Assembly: GCA_963931925.1 (NCBI GenBank)
Contig: OZ007579.1
Location: 24,833,269 to 24,897,268, forward strand
Reading direction: 5' to 3'
Origin: Onchidella celtica
Taxonomy: Eukaryota > Mollusca > Gastropoda > Systellommatophora > Onchidiidae
DNA length: 64,000 nucleotides
Translations under genes and position numbers: made by a program
In this document: one piece after another, positions 46,531-59,060 of the stretch
Position numbering within the stretch: the stretch's first letter is position 1
Layout of the letters: the number at the start of each line of letters is the position of its first letter
The notes under the pieces: generated by a model
The model's input: the letters and a program-made list of their open reading frames with translations, nothing else
What the model was told of the DNA's origin: nothing
The model's database searches: none

Positions 46531-49500
46531 AGTTCTCAAAAGGGATAAAAAGTAGCCCGAGTCCAGCAGGCTGGAAACTGGAGCAGTGCTTGGCCTAGAG
46601 GGCAATTTGTACAGTGATTGCAGTATATAATATTTCTGAAAATTGTATTCTTTTCAAGTGTATTCACCTAGCCACACAGTGTCACTGCAATAACATCATG
46701 GCCTTTATCGTAATTATTTCATAGTTTGGAGAAAAACCACAAATTATTAAACTAAACTGTATACACGCAGTTCAAAGTGAAACATCAATTTTAATATGGT
46801 ATCAACTCTTTATCCATGTACATACATTTTCTTTACTGGTAACAGTCTGTATTACATTTACATGACAGTTCTGGGCTTGATCTCAAGAGAAACATGAATT
46901 GTTAAAACAATTTTGACTAATGTCTAGGTTAGTCTATTATCATGGGCATGGCACTGTGACCATAAGAAGTTTGAGGGTGGGGGAGGGCGGGGGGGATATA
47001 ATTTAAATTCTGGACATTTCAGTTTCTGTTGCTTTAATGAATTTCACGTGACAACATGCTGAGTATAAATTCTGAAGGTTAATCAATCACCACTGATGAT
47101 GGTCGAGGGGTAGCTGTGGTGTCATGTGGTAAGGTCTTCCTTTTTTTTTTTTCTCATTAAAATACAATGTAGAACATTTTTGGCTAATACAGCATATCAT
47201 CACCGCCGTTCATTACTGCCATATTTGCGACTGATACAATCAATGGGACCTCATAATAATTTCATGTATTCATTTATGATTTTATAAACATCTTTCTTCC
47301 CACATTTTACATTCTCTCTCGTTTGAGATGTTTCTGGTTGTGATTTGTCCATTTCACATCTTCTTCCTTTTTTTTTTTTAATTTGCTTCTTAGCGAACTT
47401 TTATGAAATTTTATTTTTCATAATGTTTTTATTTTTTCAACTCATTATAATGTAATTGGAATATTACAACTTATTTTTTCGAAGACATTGTATTATTAAT
47501 CATTTTATTAACTCGTTTTTTTAGAATTTGTCAGTGGTATACATGTACATGTGTGTATTACTATTACCTTTTTTCTTTCATTTATCACTTTAGAAGATAA
47601 GTCATTTCATTGTTTGTCAAGAGTAGAATAATTGAATTGTTCTTGTATGTCACTTATCAGCTGCATATAAAAGTCCTACTCATTGCACAGATGAATCAAC
47701 ATGCATTTTTATGGAGCTAAGGAATGTTTGGAAGACATACTATACACGTATCATTACTTCCAAGTTTTCATTATAGGTCACCAGTAACTTGCCTTGCAGC
47801 TATCTCCGCATCACTAAACAGGTAGAATACAATTTAGCATCGACATGTATGTTACGTGTATGTTTCTTCATCATTACAGAGCAACCTTACCAATTTCATA
47901 AAACATTGTTTTTTAGTTACTTTAAAACATCCCATTGTACAACCCTACAGAAGCTTCAGATTTCTTTATTCTACCATCTAAACCATGAGACTGACCATCT
48001 TCAGATCCCTCACTGAATTGAAGCTTGACAGTTTAACACTTTGGTTACTGGATTCGACCAAGATCGCTATCAGGCGGCGTGAATATTTTTTTTCTTCCTT
48101 TTTTGTAATATTGATTGAGATCGTTTACAGTTGTTTCCAGGGAAGATATGAATCCATGTTATGTGTATAGGTAAGAGTCTGAGTTACATTGTGAAAAGTC
48201 TTGATTTTATTGTCCTCATACCCAATCCTTTACAAGGCCTAGCTGAAAGTTTGAAAATTCACGGCTCTTTGGCAAGGAAATGAGAATTTAGGAGGTACCC
48301 CAAATTTCTTTTCCAAAGTTCTGAGATGCCCCAGCAACCAAGGTGCTAATAATGTCTGCTCTGAAGATCCTTAAGTTTTAGTTCATCAGGATGATGTGTT
48401 TTTTGCTACACTGCATGCATGCAGAGATGCAAATCAATACTGAATGTCCATATTGTAATTATGGCACACCTTAGTTTAATTAATTTTTTGAACGCAGTTG
48501 CACACTGGTGAAAAGAAGTAAATGTACTGGAAATATTAATGTACCAGGGAAACCATTGTCAAACATAATGTGTGCATCCATCCGATTCAGCGCATAGGTG
48601 GAACCTTGAATCTTTCCTCGCGCTTGGCATTTATTTATTTTTAAAAAATTCATACATATAATATATAATATTTTTACAATGTCAGATGTATAGAATTATA
48701 TATAATGTACCATATGTAATCTCTCCCATCATTTTGATTTTCAAAAACACATCATCTTGTAGAGACACTGTTCATTTTCATCAGCTCTTTGTCCCTTTTC
48801 CCATATCTTATCTGTATATGCCATATTATTTTTCCCTTAGAGTAACAACATCTAGTAGAAGTTCATGAGGTATAATAAAATCATGACATAAACATTCTGG
48901 TTGTCTTTGCTGTTTACATGTTCTTGTGGGCAGTGTTTCACTTTTATAGTGTGTATGCCTGTTTATGTAGGGGAGAGAAGATTGAGATTGGCACAGCAAA
49001 TACAAAAGCACATTAAAATTCATTTCTCGAATTTATACTCCTGTCAATACTGTCATCACAACCACATAACAGTAATAACACACAAAAACATATGTGAAAT
49101 AATAAAAGAACAGAGATGCCAGTTACCAAATCACATTTATCTGTTCTTTATAAAACAACACATCAACAGCATACAAAAATCTTTATACCCAGAAAGTCAT
49201 TGTTTCATCTTTCCAAGGCAAGCACAAAAGATCATCACAATTGAAGTGTTACATTCATCAAATCACACACTACATGTAGCATAATTATTACTGCTTGACA
49301 CTACTCTTTCTCCAGTCAGCCTTGTGCTCCAATCACTTTCTTCAGAACTGAAATTTTTGTTTATCTGTACATATCATTCAAGACCAGCCTATCCACACTG
49401 ACTCACAATGGCATGATCCTTTCTGTCAAATCAGTAATACATGTAGTTTCTTTGGTGGTGTATTAAAAAGCTACAGTCTACAATAAAGAATGAAACTGGA

Positions 49501-50047
49501 ATTGCCATTATACAAATTTCCAAAATTCCATAAACTGGAATTTAGTGGCCAGTTGACAGTATAATGTGTTATGAAACAGGACTGCAAATCTTAATCTTAT
49601 GAATAAAATCTGAGCATAGAGCTGAATTTGCATTCACAAGAACCAGAAACAAACAACAGTGGGAAGACATGAACTGTAACTTCTCTCACCTGTACCAATG
49701 TAGGCATACATGTTCAAAGCAACAGTCCACCAAAAAGCCTCGAAAACTTTACTTTTGAAAAGAGCATGAAAAAACTGATATAGGGCCCATCAACTTTCAG
49801 TGATCAAATCGTTACCTCCAATCTGCACTGCCAACTGAGCCAATAAAATCAGTCTAAAAGATGATCTGCCACTCCATTAATTATTCACCTAAATGGCATG
49901 ATTTTCTTTTCTAGACCAGACGCTGAGTTTGTACGGTTCTCCACAACTTATTTGCATACACATGTGTCCTCTATAACAAAATAGCAGTTTGCGAAGTCAC
50001 TGAGTTTATTATTTAGAACACCAAACTTCACAGAAGCTGAATATCTT
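46531..50047. other. Non-coding AT-rich stretch
   Basis: Open frames are short or low in complexity and no splice-consistent exon was recognised. The frame 48901-49284 (127 codons) has no family motif. Confidence 0.45.
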
Positions 50048-50187
50048 AAAATAAATGAAATATTTCATATGCATGTGAACTGACATATATGATTTACTGG
50101 AAATGCCCATTCTTTGCCATTCTTGCAGTACATCAGAGTACATTAGATTTTGATATGTGATTCGATGGCAAATAATAATGACTCAGA
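50048..50187. repeat. Dispersed repeat, copy 2 of a pair
   Basis: Same orientation and about 120 bp shared with 46369-46530. Confidence 0.85.
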
Positions 50188-50399
50188 TCTGGATCAAGTG
50201 AAATAGGAAAGCTGCGATCTAACATATATATACGAATACATGGCAGAATACATCAACAGAATCATATCTCACTCCATATCTTCAGCCATTCCTAAATTTT
50301 CCCTGAAAAAAAAAAGGACCAAGTTACAGTTTCTACAGTTTAAAGATCTTTCTATTTTATAAATGTTCTCAAATGAAGTTCAACTTTTACAATCTCAAT

Positions 50400-50500
50400 G
50401 AAGTTCAACTACCATGTTCTCAAATGAAATTCAACTTTCACATGTTCTCAAATAAAGTTCAACTTTCACATGTTCTCAAAGGAAGTTCAACTTTCACAAA
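50400..50500. repeat. 28-bp tandem repeat
   Basis: Three to four units of CATGTTCTCAAATGAAATTC plus AACTTTCA, the last units differing at one or two bases. Confidence 0.85.
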
Positions 50501-50813
50501 GACTTTCTAACTTCGAATTAAAGATAACATAATGCTATCACATCTCAGCTAACACTGGCCCTGAAGATCGGTTCAGCTTGTGCAAAGACTGTAATATACT
50601 AATAATTACCAGCGAGAAGCAATGGTAATTTTCTAGCTACCAGCGGCTGACCGTCTAGCAAGACACAAAGCCTATGGGAATCTTACTTTAAAATTTTATG
50701 CTTCCAACTTCACATTGAAGTCAGATAATACTGCAGTATTTATGTATGTACCAAAAAGACTATCCAACAAGTCAAGCCCAAAAGAATTTTAAAAACTACC
50801 TAAGAAGCCAATG

Positions 50814-50980
50814 TTATTTCTTTCTGCCTTTCCCTTTTCCCTTAACTTTGGCACTTTTGGTGAGAAGTTCTGGTCCTTCATGCTTTTTTGGATCTTTCTC
50901 ATCCAAAAAATCATAGAGGTAGTCTAAAATTTCCAAGTGAGACAGATCTGCTGTATGAAATACCAGTTTGTGGCCATCAT
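50814..50980 (-). CDS. Last exon of the unknown - strand gene
   Basis: Good polypyrimidine acceptor, 54 codons and TAA. The LEILDYLYDFLDE stretch looks helical and acidic; the end is basic and lysine-rich (GKGKGRKK). The exon is free of repeats and its codon pattern looks coding. Confidence 0.65.
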
Positions 50981-53162
50981 CTGAAACAACAAGGAATACA
51001 CACGTTTTGTAAATAAGACTATCAATAGTGATCTGTACCTAGACTGTCCAAAGTGATCAGCTGATCTGCACCTAGAAATATCCTATCAGTGCAAAGACCA
51101 TAAACTTCCAAGGCATGAGAGTATCATAATTAATGTGTCAAATGTTTTAAAACTAGCCACTTCTTGATACAACTGATTTCGCTTGAACAGCGAAAGCATC
51201 TTGTAGTACAGCAAAGTCAGAAAGAAAAAGAAAACTGGAGTTCCATTGTTGAATACACTACATCAAGGAAGGTAATAAAGTGAACTTACCAAGGTGTCTC
51301 ATATTGCTTCCCTTTAGGAATTGAAAAGAATAATTTTGAACCAACTACTCTTTTAGTAGTTTTAGTCCTTATAAATCCAAAATACTATTAATAATATGAA
51401 CCACACTTGTTGGTCTTCTAAATTTCACTGTGACCAAATTCCACTGTATTTTATTTAATGTTTAAACTAAGACTGTTGCATTCATCCAGCATCTTTAAGT
51501 ACATGTACTTTCGTTGACATGGATGTCAAAAATAAAAAGAGTAGATGATGAAAAAGATAAATTACTTACTGAATTCAACATCCATCAGAGGCTCTATGCG
51601 GTCAGACCTGATGTCAAACTTCAACGTTGTTCCCTGATTGGTATCTAGGATGGCTGGAATGTGGAGAGTTGAAGCCACATCTCTGGAGAACAGAAAACAG
51701 ATGGATGGGTTCAGGATTGTGATATTAAATAAGCGGGAACCTGCTTGAGCCAAAATTCAGAAGACCAAACACTATATATATTATATTAACGCTCACCCTG
51801 CAAGCGACACCTTAAAGCCCACTGTCCGGTCAGTGACCTTACTCATGGAGAATCTTATCTGGGGTCACTGACCAATGCCGATGTACGATGACCACGTGGT
51901 TCGGTTTGTATTTGATCGGTACGAAAACATTCGCTGCTTTGCCTTATCACGCTTGATAATGAATTAACCAGCAAAACCTTAGCCTGTCAGTCTCTAACCA
52001 ATGATCTGACTTATGATACCAAACTGACAGCTGTAGTTTTCGTGAGAACGAAGCATGATATCTAGCCACGCCCTTGCAAGCCCTAAACAAATGGTTTCAT
52101 CCTGATTGACACCTAGGCCTACTATTACTACCAATGTGGGCATTTGGGGCAAAGATCATTTCAGAGCTTGTTTCTGATTGGATCTTAGATACAGACAACT
52201 CCAGATGGTGGTCAGCTTGTGAGAAAATGAGACAAAATTGCAAATTTGTTGGGCAACAGTTCGCATGTCGGTGTTCCATCTTTTGATAGTGTGGGGAGAG
52301 CCTTTGAAAGCTTAGTCTTTGTGATTCCGACCAGTGGTTCACTGGTTAACGTGTCCCTGTCACAATGCCTTTGACTTAGAAGAGATACAGTGAACAATAA
52401 GACGGCACTTACGTCTCAAGAAGGTCAGTGACCCGACGCGTGAAAATATGGCTTGCGCAGTCAGCTTGACCATGCCGTATTAGTATGCCCATGCAGAGTG
52501 AATGCATGGAAAGCTGATGCCTTAAAACAACGCCCATCGCAGGGTGAGGGTTAATAATGATATCATGTTATTGTTAACAGCAATTTTGATAAAGAGTCAT
52601 TGCAAGTTTTAAAATCACCATTTTTGGTATCTTAACTAAAGGGAAGCAATATGATTGAGATAGCATGTGATTTTACTTTATATTGCTTTGATGTACATGG
52701 TATTCAACAACTAAACTCCATTTTGTGTATTTGTGTATGTGGATGAGATGCACGTTTATGTACATAGCCTAAACCTAAAAGGACAGCCAAAATTGTGGGT
52801 GGTGATCAAGCAGATGTATCAAGTAAAATGTATTTCAAATGCTGGACAGGTCCTGTCACTGTCAGTGAATGTGAATGTAGTGGAGTACATGTGATACCCT
52901 TGAAACATTCATATAAAGGCCCGTAGAAAGGTGAGACAACTTATAAAAAGAAAACTCTGACCGCGGCAGCGGCACCTTTCTATCCGGTATTCTCATCGGC
53001 CAGTTCAATGACGTAATCATCTCCCCTTCTCGCCCGCAAACCCTACCTGCATTTTCGGGTATGAAATTATTAAGCTGGCAATGTGTTATTTCACACGATA
53101 GACATTGCACTTTTGAGACAGCAGCCTTACTTGACAGAGTGAGTGAAATAGATTCTTTCCAT
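50814..53162 (-). CDS. Small gene of unknown function, three-exon model
   Basis: Two exons are well supported. The last (50980-50814) follows acceptor TTGTTTCAG and encodes NDGHKLVFHTADLSHLEIL, then DYLYDFLDEKD and a Lys-rich tail KVKGKGKGRKK with stop TAA. The one before it (51682-51570) is DVASTLHIPAILDTNQGTTL and KFDIRSDRIEPLMDVEF; donor TTCA|GTAAGT, phase 1, fits. A possible first exon at 53162-53131 (MERIYFTHSVK, donor TCAA|GTAAGG) gives a 103-residue protein with correct phases, but this start is a guess and more exons may lie upstream. I do not recognise the family. The intron contains a 761-bp transposon-like element. Confidence 0.5.
51570..51682 (-). CDS. Internal exon of the unknown - strand gene
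   Basis: Acceptor TGTTCTCCAG after a T/C-rich tract, donor A|GTAAGT, 113 bp, open in the frame that joins the last exon. The product alternates hydrophobic and charged residues (TTLKFDIRSDRIEPLMDVEF), as in a beta-rich fold. Confidence 0.65.
51790..52550. mobile_element. piggyBac-like non-autonomous element (761 bp)
   Basis: Flanked by TTAA at 51786-51789 and 52551-52554. The ends CGCTCACCCTGC and GCAGGGTGAGGG form an inverted repeat of about 12 bp with one mismatch, and the outer C-rich ends next to TTAA are typical of piggyBac. Internal copies of GGTCAGTGACC/GGTCACTGACC occur. No transposase is encoded. Confidence 0.8.
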
Positions 53163-54400
53163 TAAAAAGAAATTATATGATTTTTCTTTACATGTTATTG
53201 AACATAAGAAGTGCAAACTTGTAAGGAATATAGAAAGATTACAACAGCTAGCTCTGCAAAACTGTGGAAATCTTTCAGATAATGGACATTTTTTGTCAAT
53301 CCACTTTCTGTTTTTATTTGAGCACTGTAATTATTAGTATATTACTGAAAACAGGAAACTGATAAAAATACAGAAATCTCGTTTTCCCACTTCCTATTTT
53401 GTGGTTTTTGGCCTTTGTTGATCTCGTGACTGGGTAGTGTGAAATTCTCTGGACTCTCAAAATGAACAAAATGTAAGCAGACGCTTTCATCTAATGAAAC
53501 AATAAATTTTAAGCTGCTTTAAATTTTTATGTATTATTATGCTAATTAACAAATACGTGGGAACTTTGCTGTGAGGCGAGAGAGACCTTTAATAAACATT
53601 GCATATATTTCCTCTCTTAAGTCTTTCTTAAAAGTTATCGTAAGATCGATACTAAAGAGGCAGAGAATAAAAAGTTTTTTTTTTTTTTTTGGTATTGGTA
53701 TCCTTTTGCTGGTTCCCATTTGATTATTTTTGGTGCTCTTCCCAGCCAAACAGCTTTCCTAACACAATCATTTGGTCTCCAGATGCAACCAATACAGTAA
53801 ACTAAAGGAAACATTATTGTATAGATCTAGGCCTACTTAGTGCAATACCTATTCTCCTGATGCATAGATGGCATGCAATATTTTTGAAATTCTCTAAAAA
53901 TGAAATGTTGGTCTGCGAACTAACCCTGCTGCTCAGGTTTTTTTGCTTCTACTTCCAGTTCCACCATCTAATTCATAATTTACTTCTGTTTAATAAGTCG
54001 CCTATCATCATCTCTTCCTTCTTCACCTCCTCCCTCCATGCCAGGTTCAGTTTTTCAGTCATATCAGTAAAAAACTAAAATACAAACAAGAACACACGTC
54101 ACGACTCACATCCCATGAAAAAAGTCGAAACTATTTGAGTTTTTTGACACACCGTTTTCTTGCACTTTGTAGGCAAACTTTACTCCCACTGTCTCTCTCT
54201 AGTCTAATCCCTGTTTCATCAAAGAATGATTTCTTATGGGTTACCTGAATCTCAAACTCAAACAAAACGGCACCTACACGGAAGGTCTTCCCCCCCGTCC
54301 GCGCCACTTACCAAAACGTTAACAAACATAATATGATGAAGACTTCCCCTAACCAGCGCTTTCGTTCTTTCCTTCTTCTTTCTTTGTTCCATACAAATAC
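53163..54400. other. Non-coding stretch
   Basis: No exon or element is recognised. Short poly-T at 53676-53690. Confidence 0.45.
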
Positions 54401-54424
54401 TTGGAAGGACTTCCAAATGCGTTC

Positions 54425-54580
54425 CACAGCCCGAGTGAAAACAGTGCATAGCTACCGATCGGCCTATGGCCTCGATGCTACAACTACAAACTCGCTAGAC
54501 CCTCACGTCGTTACATATCAATCTGACAATGCCTATGCACTTGTCGAGTTATGGAAGGTATTCGGAAGTCCTCCCAAATA
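54425..54580. repeat. Dispersed element D, copy 1
   Basis: Contains GAGTGAAAACAGTGCATAGC, ATCGGCCTATGGCCTCGATG and CTAGACCCTCACGTCGTTAC, matching the arms and, inverted, the centre of 57639-58008. The 83-codon frame here is not a gene. Confidence 0.75.
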
Positions 54581-54875
54581 CTAAACCCAACCTTTTGATA
54601 AGCCCACTCAAGAGTCGGCTCTAGAAGTGAAATGCGGTCCCTGCGTCTGGGCGGATTCGAATACTGTATTCCGAATCGATACGCAGCGGTGAATACACTG
54701 ATACACGGAATCGATTCCGCCCACACGCAGCTCAAATGCCAAACAGGGGGCCGGGACCACATTTATCTGCTAGTACCCAAGAGTCCCCTCTTTAGTGTGT
54801 TTTCTTGACTGGCGCGGACGGGCGGAGGACCTCCCACCAGCATGGAGTAGTTTGATCTAGGTTCTCGGTCTAGAG

Positions 54876-54960
54876 ACTAGATTATATAGATCTAGACTAG
54901 ATGTAGATCTAGACCTATAATACTTTAATAGATCTAGACTCTAGATCTAGATCTAGATTG
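54876..54960. repeat. TCTAGA/GATCTA-rich array 1
   Basis: Irregular tandem copies of the hexamer GATCTA (TCTAGATCTAGATC), self-complementary over short stretches. Confidence 0.9.
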
Positions 54961-54999
54961 CTCTACACAACGTTTTTTTTGCAATCAATAGATCAAGGT

Positions 55000-56220
55000 T
55001 GAGTACTTTTGGCACTTTTGCCTTCTCGGAGGCTTCACCTATGGCTGTTGGCCCCCTGGCCAAAGATTTAAATGTCTACTGGAACCTATATACCTTATCG
55101 ATGTCACATTCTCTGTGTATGGATCAAATGTAAATTTGACTCTTCTAACTGGCCGCAGGTGCATTCGTTTTACTAAGAAAGTTGTTGCCTTTCGTATGGC
55201 GAACGCCATTTTGAGTGTAGGTTGGGTAAAACGTCATGAATTTGACAGTTGTTTTAAACATCGCACTTAACAAAATATTACCAGAGAGGGTGCATAAGTT
55301 TTCAGTTCAACTGATATTACCTACAAGAAACAATAGACACTTTTGCCCATGTGTCAAATTCCCAAAGCACGTTAAATCTGCGATTGAAGGGCCGATGCAG
55401 GATGCTGATTCGAATCATACTTAAAGCAGTAACAGTAATTTAAATCAATACATGCACGGGACAGGACTCATGGGCATTAAAAATTCAATAATCAAAGCGC
55501 AATTTTGCGAAAATAACATGACATTTGCATTATTGACACACCAAATTGTGTGATATTTAGAGCTAAATCCAAAGAGCATGTAAAGAACGTTTGCCAAAAG
55601 TATTTTAATGCCGTTATGATTTTTTTCTATATTTTCAGAACTTCTAATGGTTAGCAGTAGCTCTCAGCACATCATTCACACTGTAGGAGAAAATGAGAAA
55701 GAAAAATCACAACATTTGCAGACCGAAGCTGAGACTTCTGTTTAAATGTTTAATAGCAGCTTGGATTTATTTCAAACTCAAGAACCCATTATGTCTCCTG
55801 CAGATTAGCTTCATAGGTAGAGTGTTCACTCTAAAAGCAAAGACTCCTTCCAATGTGATTAGGTTTTTTAATTTCTTGTTACTGCAGTGCTGTCCTCTGG
55901 ACACTGCATGATTAAACTTACTTCTTAAACTTATCACATTCATTTCGAGGGTTGTTCGTTCTAATTAGGATATTAATTTTTGTTGTTGTGGATACAAAGT
56001 GTGAGTATCCTGTCAATGATATTGAACGCCATTTAGATCCCTACGGTTTGGCAGAGGAATTCACACAAAAAAATCTTCAACAACCATAGACGAATACACG
56101 GCATTGCTGCCTTCTCTAGACTTTTTTACTACATAAAAACACTGGCTTTTTGTTTTAAGCCTATAGTGTTATGTTTTTTCTCTTTGCTCAGGATTTTAGT
56201 GTGTACTATCTACATGTCTT
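55000..56220. other. Non-coding stretch
   Basis: No exon is recognised; the 62- and 72-codon frames (55236-55424, 55693-55911) lack motifs. Confidence 0.4.
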
Positions 56221-56228
56221 AGATCAAA

Positions 56229-56574
56229 GTCAAAATTGGGCAAAAAGAAAAGGTCGTATGTTGCAAAACCCCGCGTGAGAAAATGCACAAAATTTTCTGC
56301 TTTCGCCTTTTTCAAGTGAAAAAAAAACGAACAATAAAAGACTTCAACAGGAACGAAGTGAAACAGTTTACTTAGCTGCGAGTTTTGCTTCGTTAGCAGC
56401 ACCAAAGCACGTCCGTCCGACAAATGCATGGAAGCTCGAAGTCTTTTTTGGCATTTGGCGGACGGGCGTTTTATGTATTTTCTGTCTTCTCTTTAGTTTG
56501 CTTTGCATTGTTTGGGTTTTATTTATCACGCGGGGTTTTGCAACATACAACCTTTTCTTTTTGCCCAATTTTGA
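56229..56574. mobile_element. Fold-back element family C, long copy
   Basis: The ends GTCAAAATTGGGCAAAAAGA and TTTTTGCCCAATTTTGAC are inverted repeats of about 55 bp, the same as in the 43.3-kb copy. About 230 bp of middle sequence, absent from the short copy, lies between the arms. Confidence 0.85.
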
Positions 56575-56830
56575 CTTTGCTTATAGCCCTGCTGCGACCC
56601 CACAGTTTTTCTGTGGTTTTTATGATATTTCGTGAATGTCCTAGATCAGAAAATATTGGATCAGAGTATTCTTTCAGTCAATAAAAAAATCCACTAAACA
56701 CTGAATAAAAGGTCTTTATTGCACTGTTATTACTAACATATTTTTACATGTATTATTTTTAGTGCACGCAGTGAAAAGTTGTCGCCAGCGAAAATAAAAG
56801 TAAATTCTTATCCACCTATTGTAACAGAAC

Positions 56831-56860
56831 CGCGTGACGTCATTATTGTTTGTCCAATCA
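56831..56860. promoter_or_regulatory. Candidate promoter element: CRE plus CCAAT
   Basis: A perfect CRE palindrome TGACGTCA (56835-56842) is followed 11 bp later by CCAAT (56854-56858). It lies between the - strand gene (from 53.2 kb) and the + strand kinase-like gene (from 60.4 kb), so it could serve either. No transcription data support this. Confidence 0.3.
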
Positions 56861-57349
56861 CTTGTGATTTCCCTACTGCTTATGGATGCTCTGACATCGA
56901 TTATTTCAACTTGCCGGAGGCACATAAATCTGGACTTTTTGTGGGAAAAAACTAATCATACACTTCTGAATAACGTAAGTTTCAAAACATATGACCCTAT
57001 CAAATATTATGACCTCAATGTGTGAAGCGAGAATGGGATAAAATGGCGTAAATTCCCCAAATTTGAATGAAGTGTCCGATTTTCGATTCCGCCATATTGG
57101 TCGAAATTAGGGTACGAAACGAGTAGTTTACGTTGCCTGCTTCTTTGCGGGTCAGCAGTCAATAGATTCATATTTTGGGGTGCGAATCTGCCAATTTACT
57201 TGCCACTTAATAAGTCTTAAGTTTAGAGTGGTTAACTGATATGTATTCTAACAAAGTTGAATGGACGCACATGGTGTAGGCGTAGGCTAATTCAATGTCT
57301 AGACTCGATAGACTATGTTGTAACTTGTAGGCCTATCTAGATTTCTAAA

Positions 57350-57575
57350 TCTAGACTCTAGATAGACTAGATCTAGATCTAGATCTAGAGATCTATCTAG
57401 ACTAGATGTAGAATATAGGTCTAGATCTAGATCAGTAGTGTGGATTATTCTAAAGGAGTGTAGATCTAGATCTAGATCTAGGTGTATAACACTATAGGCC
57501 TAGTCGATGGGCTAGAAATAGAATCTAGATCTAGATCTAGATTAGATCTCTAGATCTAGATCTAGATCTAGATAG
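57350..57575. repeat. TCTAGA/GATCTA-rich array 2
   Basis: Interrupted hexamer array with at least five clusters of GATCTAGATCTAG, left of the inverted repeat D. Confidence 0.9.
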
Positions 57576-57638
57576 TTTGTCTGGGTTCTAATCTAACCTT
57601 CTAAGACTAAGAATAAGATCAAACAATAATAATTTTTG

Positions 57639-58008
57639 GTAAACGTGCAGTATCGCGACATATGTTGTTTACATTCATGGCGGCCGTTCCATAGTCCGAG
57701 TGAAAACAATACATAGCTACCCCGGCGGCTCACCCTGAATGGCCTGATGTCAATCTGACTACTCAACTACTGCCCAGACGCACTTACCTAGGCTATATTT
57801 GTCCATTGTCAGATTGATATGTAACGACGTGAGGGTCTAGTCAGTTTGTATCATCGAGGCCGTAGGCCGATGTTCGTCTGGGCAGTAGTCAGATTGACAT
57901 ATCAGGGTGAGCCGCCGGGGTACCGGTAGCTATGTATTGTTTTCACTCGGACTATGGAACGGCCGCCATGGATGTAAACAACATATGTCGCGATACTGCA
58001 CGTTTACC
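57639..58008. mobile_element. Dispersed element D, 370-bp inverted-repeat copy
   Basis: The left arm GGTAAACGTGCAGTATCGCG, ATGGCGGCCGTTCCATAGTC, CCGGCGGCTCACCCTGA is repeated as reverse complement in the right arm up to CGTTTACC. The arms are about 140 bp with three small indels. The centre (57800-57870) is the reverse of 54460-54530. Confidence 0.9.
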
Positions 58009-58029
58009 TAATTTTTAATATGGAAGTCT

Positions 58030-58150
58030 AGATGCACAGCAGGATGTTGTATCTAGATCAATGGATAGATAAAGCTGTTTTGGTAGATTCACGGCAAGAC
58101 CTAGATCCATCTAGATGGGATCTAGATCTAATACTTCTAGATCTAGATCT
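58030..58150. repeat. TCTAGA/GATCTA-rich array 3
   Basis: Shorter array (ATCTAGATGGGATCTAGATC, CTTCTAGATCTAGATCTAAG) right of the inverted repeat D. Confidence 0.85.
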
Positions 58151-58199
58151 AAGTAGGGTTTGGTGGTCCCACTGTTCTAGTTTGTCATGTTGAGGCTTT

Positions 58200-59060
58200 G
58201 GGTTCGTTTGTGGGGTAGGCCTATACGGATTCCTGCAAAGATGCAACTTCTGGAGCTGCCGTGCGTGCTGGGGAGTGGGGTGTCACATAGGGGCAGAGCC
58301 TCCCTGGCAAGTTAGTCCCCGATAGAGATATTTCTCATATATAGTAAATGCCCAGTTTGGTGATTCCCTACTAAGAATTCCACTTAAGGGCATTCGCTGG
58401 TATCGAATAAGTCAAAGCGTCAAGATCATGGCAGACTAAAGTAGGGGGACCACCAAATGCTGCTAGTGTCAGATCTTCCTTTTCCAGCAGTTGGCTTAAG
58501 GAGCAGTGGTTTTACATCCACACAGGTTAGAAACTTAAATCTAGCTAGCGTTAGGGGTTATGACACAGGAAATATCGAGCAAAAACATGCTTGCAGACGC
58601 TAGTGTCATCTTCTGAAAGCAGGATGCTATGCAAGGCTAAGAATTAAAGTATTGATTTAGGGGGGGGGGGGGTATGCAATAATTATGAAGTGAAGTTACC
58701 ACATTGTATTACTTGACGTCGATGAGTGTAACAGGTGCAGACATAACAGACTTTCATATTAAAACCCATAAAAACCACTTGATATTCCATGAAAACATAA
58801 TCACACACTTACAATGGCAATTTAAAAATAGAAAATGAGGAAACTCGCCTCGCTTTTGAAACTTCGTAATATTGAAATTTTAAAAGCCAGTGTAACACGT
58901 AAGCATAATGTGTGATGAACTTATCGAAATCGAGTCCTTCTGTGGCCATTGTCCATTCCGAGTCCTTTATTATTTGGTAAAAAGGGGGAGTTCCCCCTCT
59001 ATACCTGTCTGCCAGGGAGACGCTAAAGTGGCTTTTTGCTTGATAGTTTCAGAATACATT
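58200..59060. other. Non-coding stretch
   Basis: Nothing recognised apart from a G-run at 58659-58670. Confidence 0.45.

Noticed and set aside
52412-52550. A - strand open stretch (GVVLRHQLSMHSLCMG.. to LLET) ending in a GTAAGT donor whose phase would fit the unknown gene
   Set aside because: It lies inside the TTAA-flanked transposon-like element and starts exactly at its inverted end, so it is more likely element sequence than an exon.
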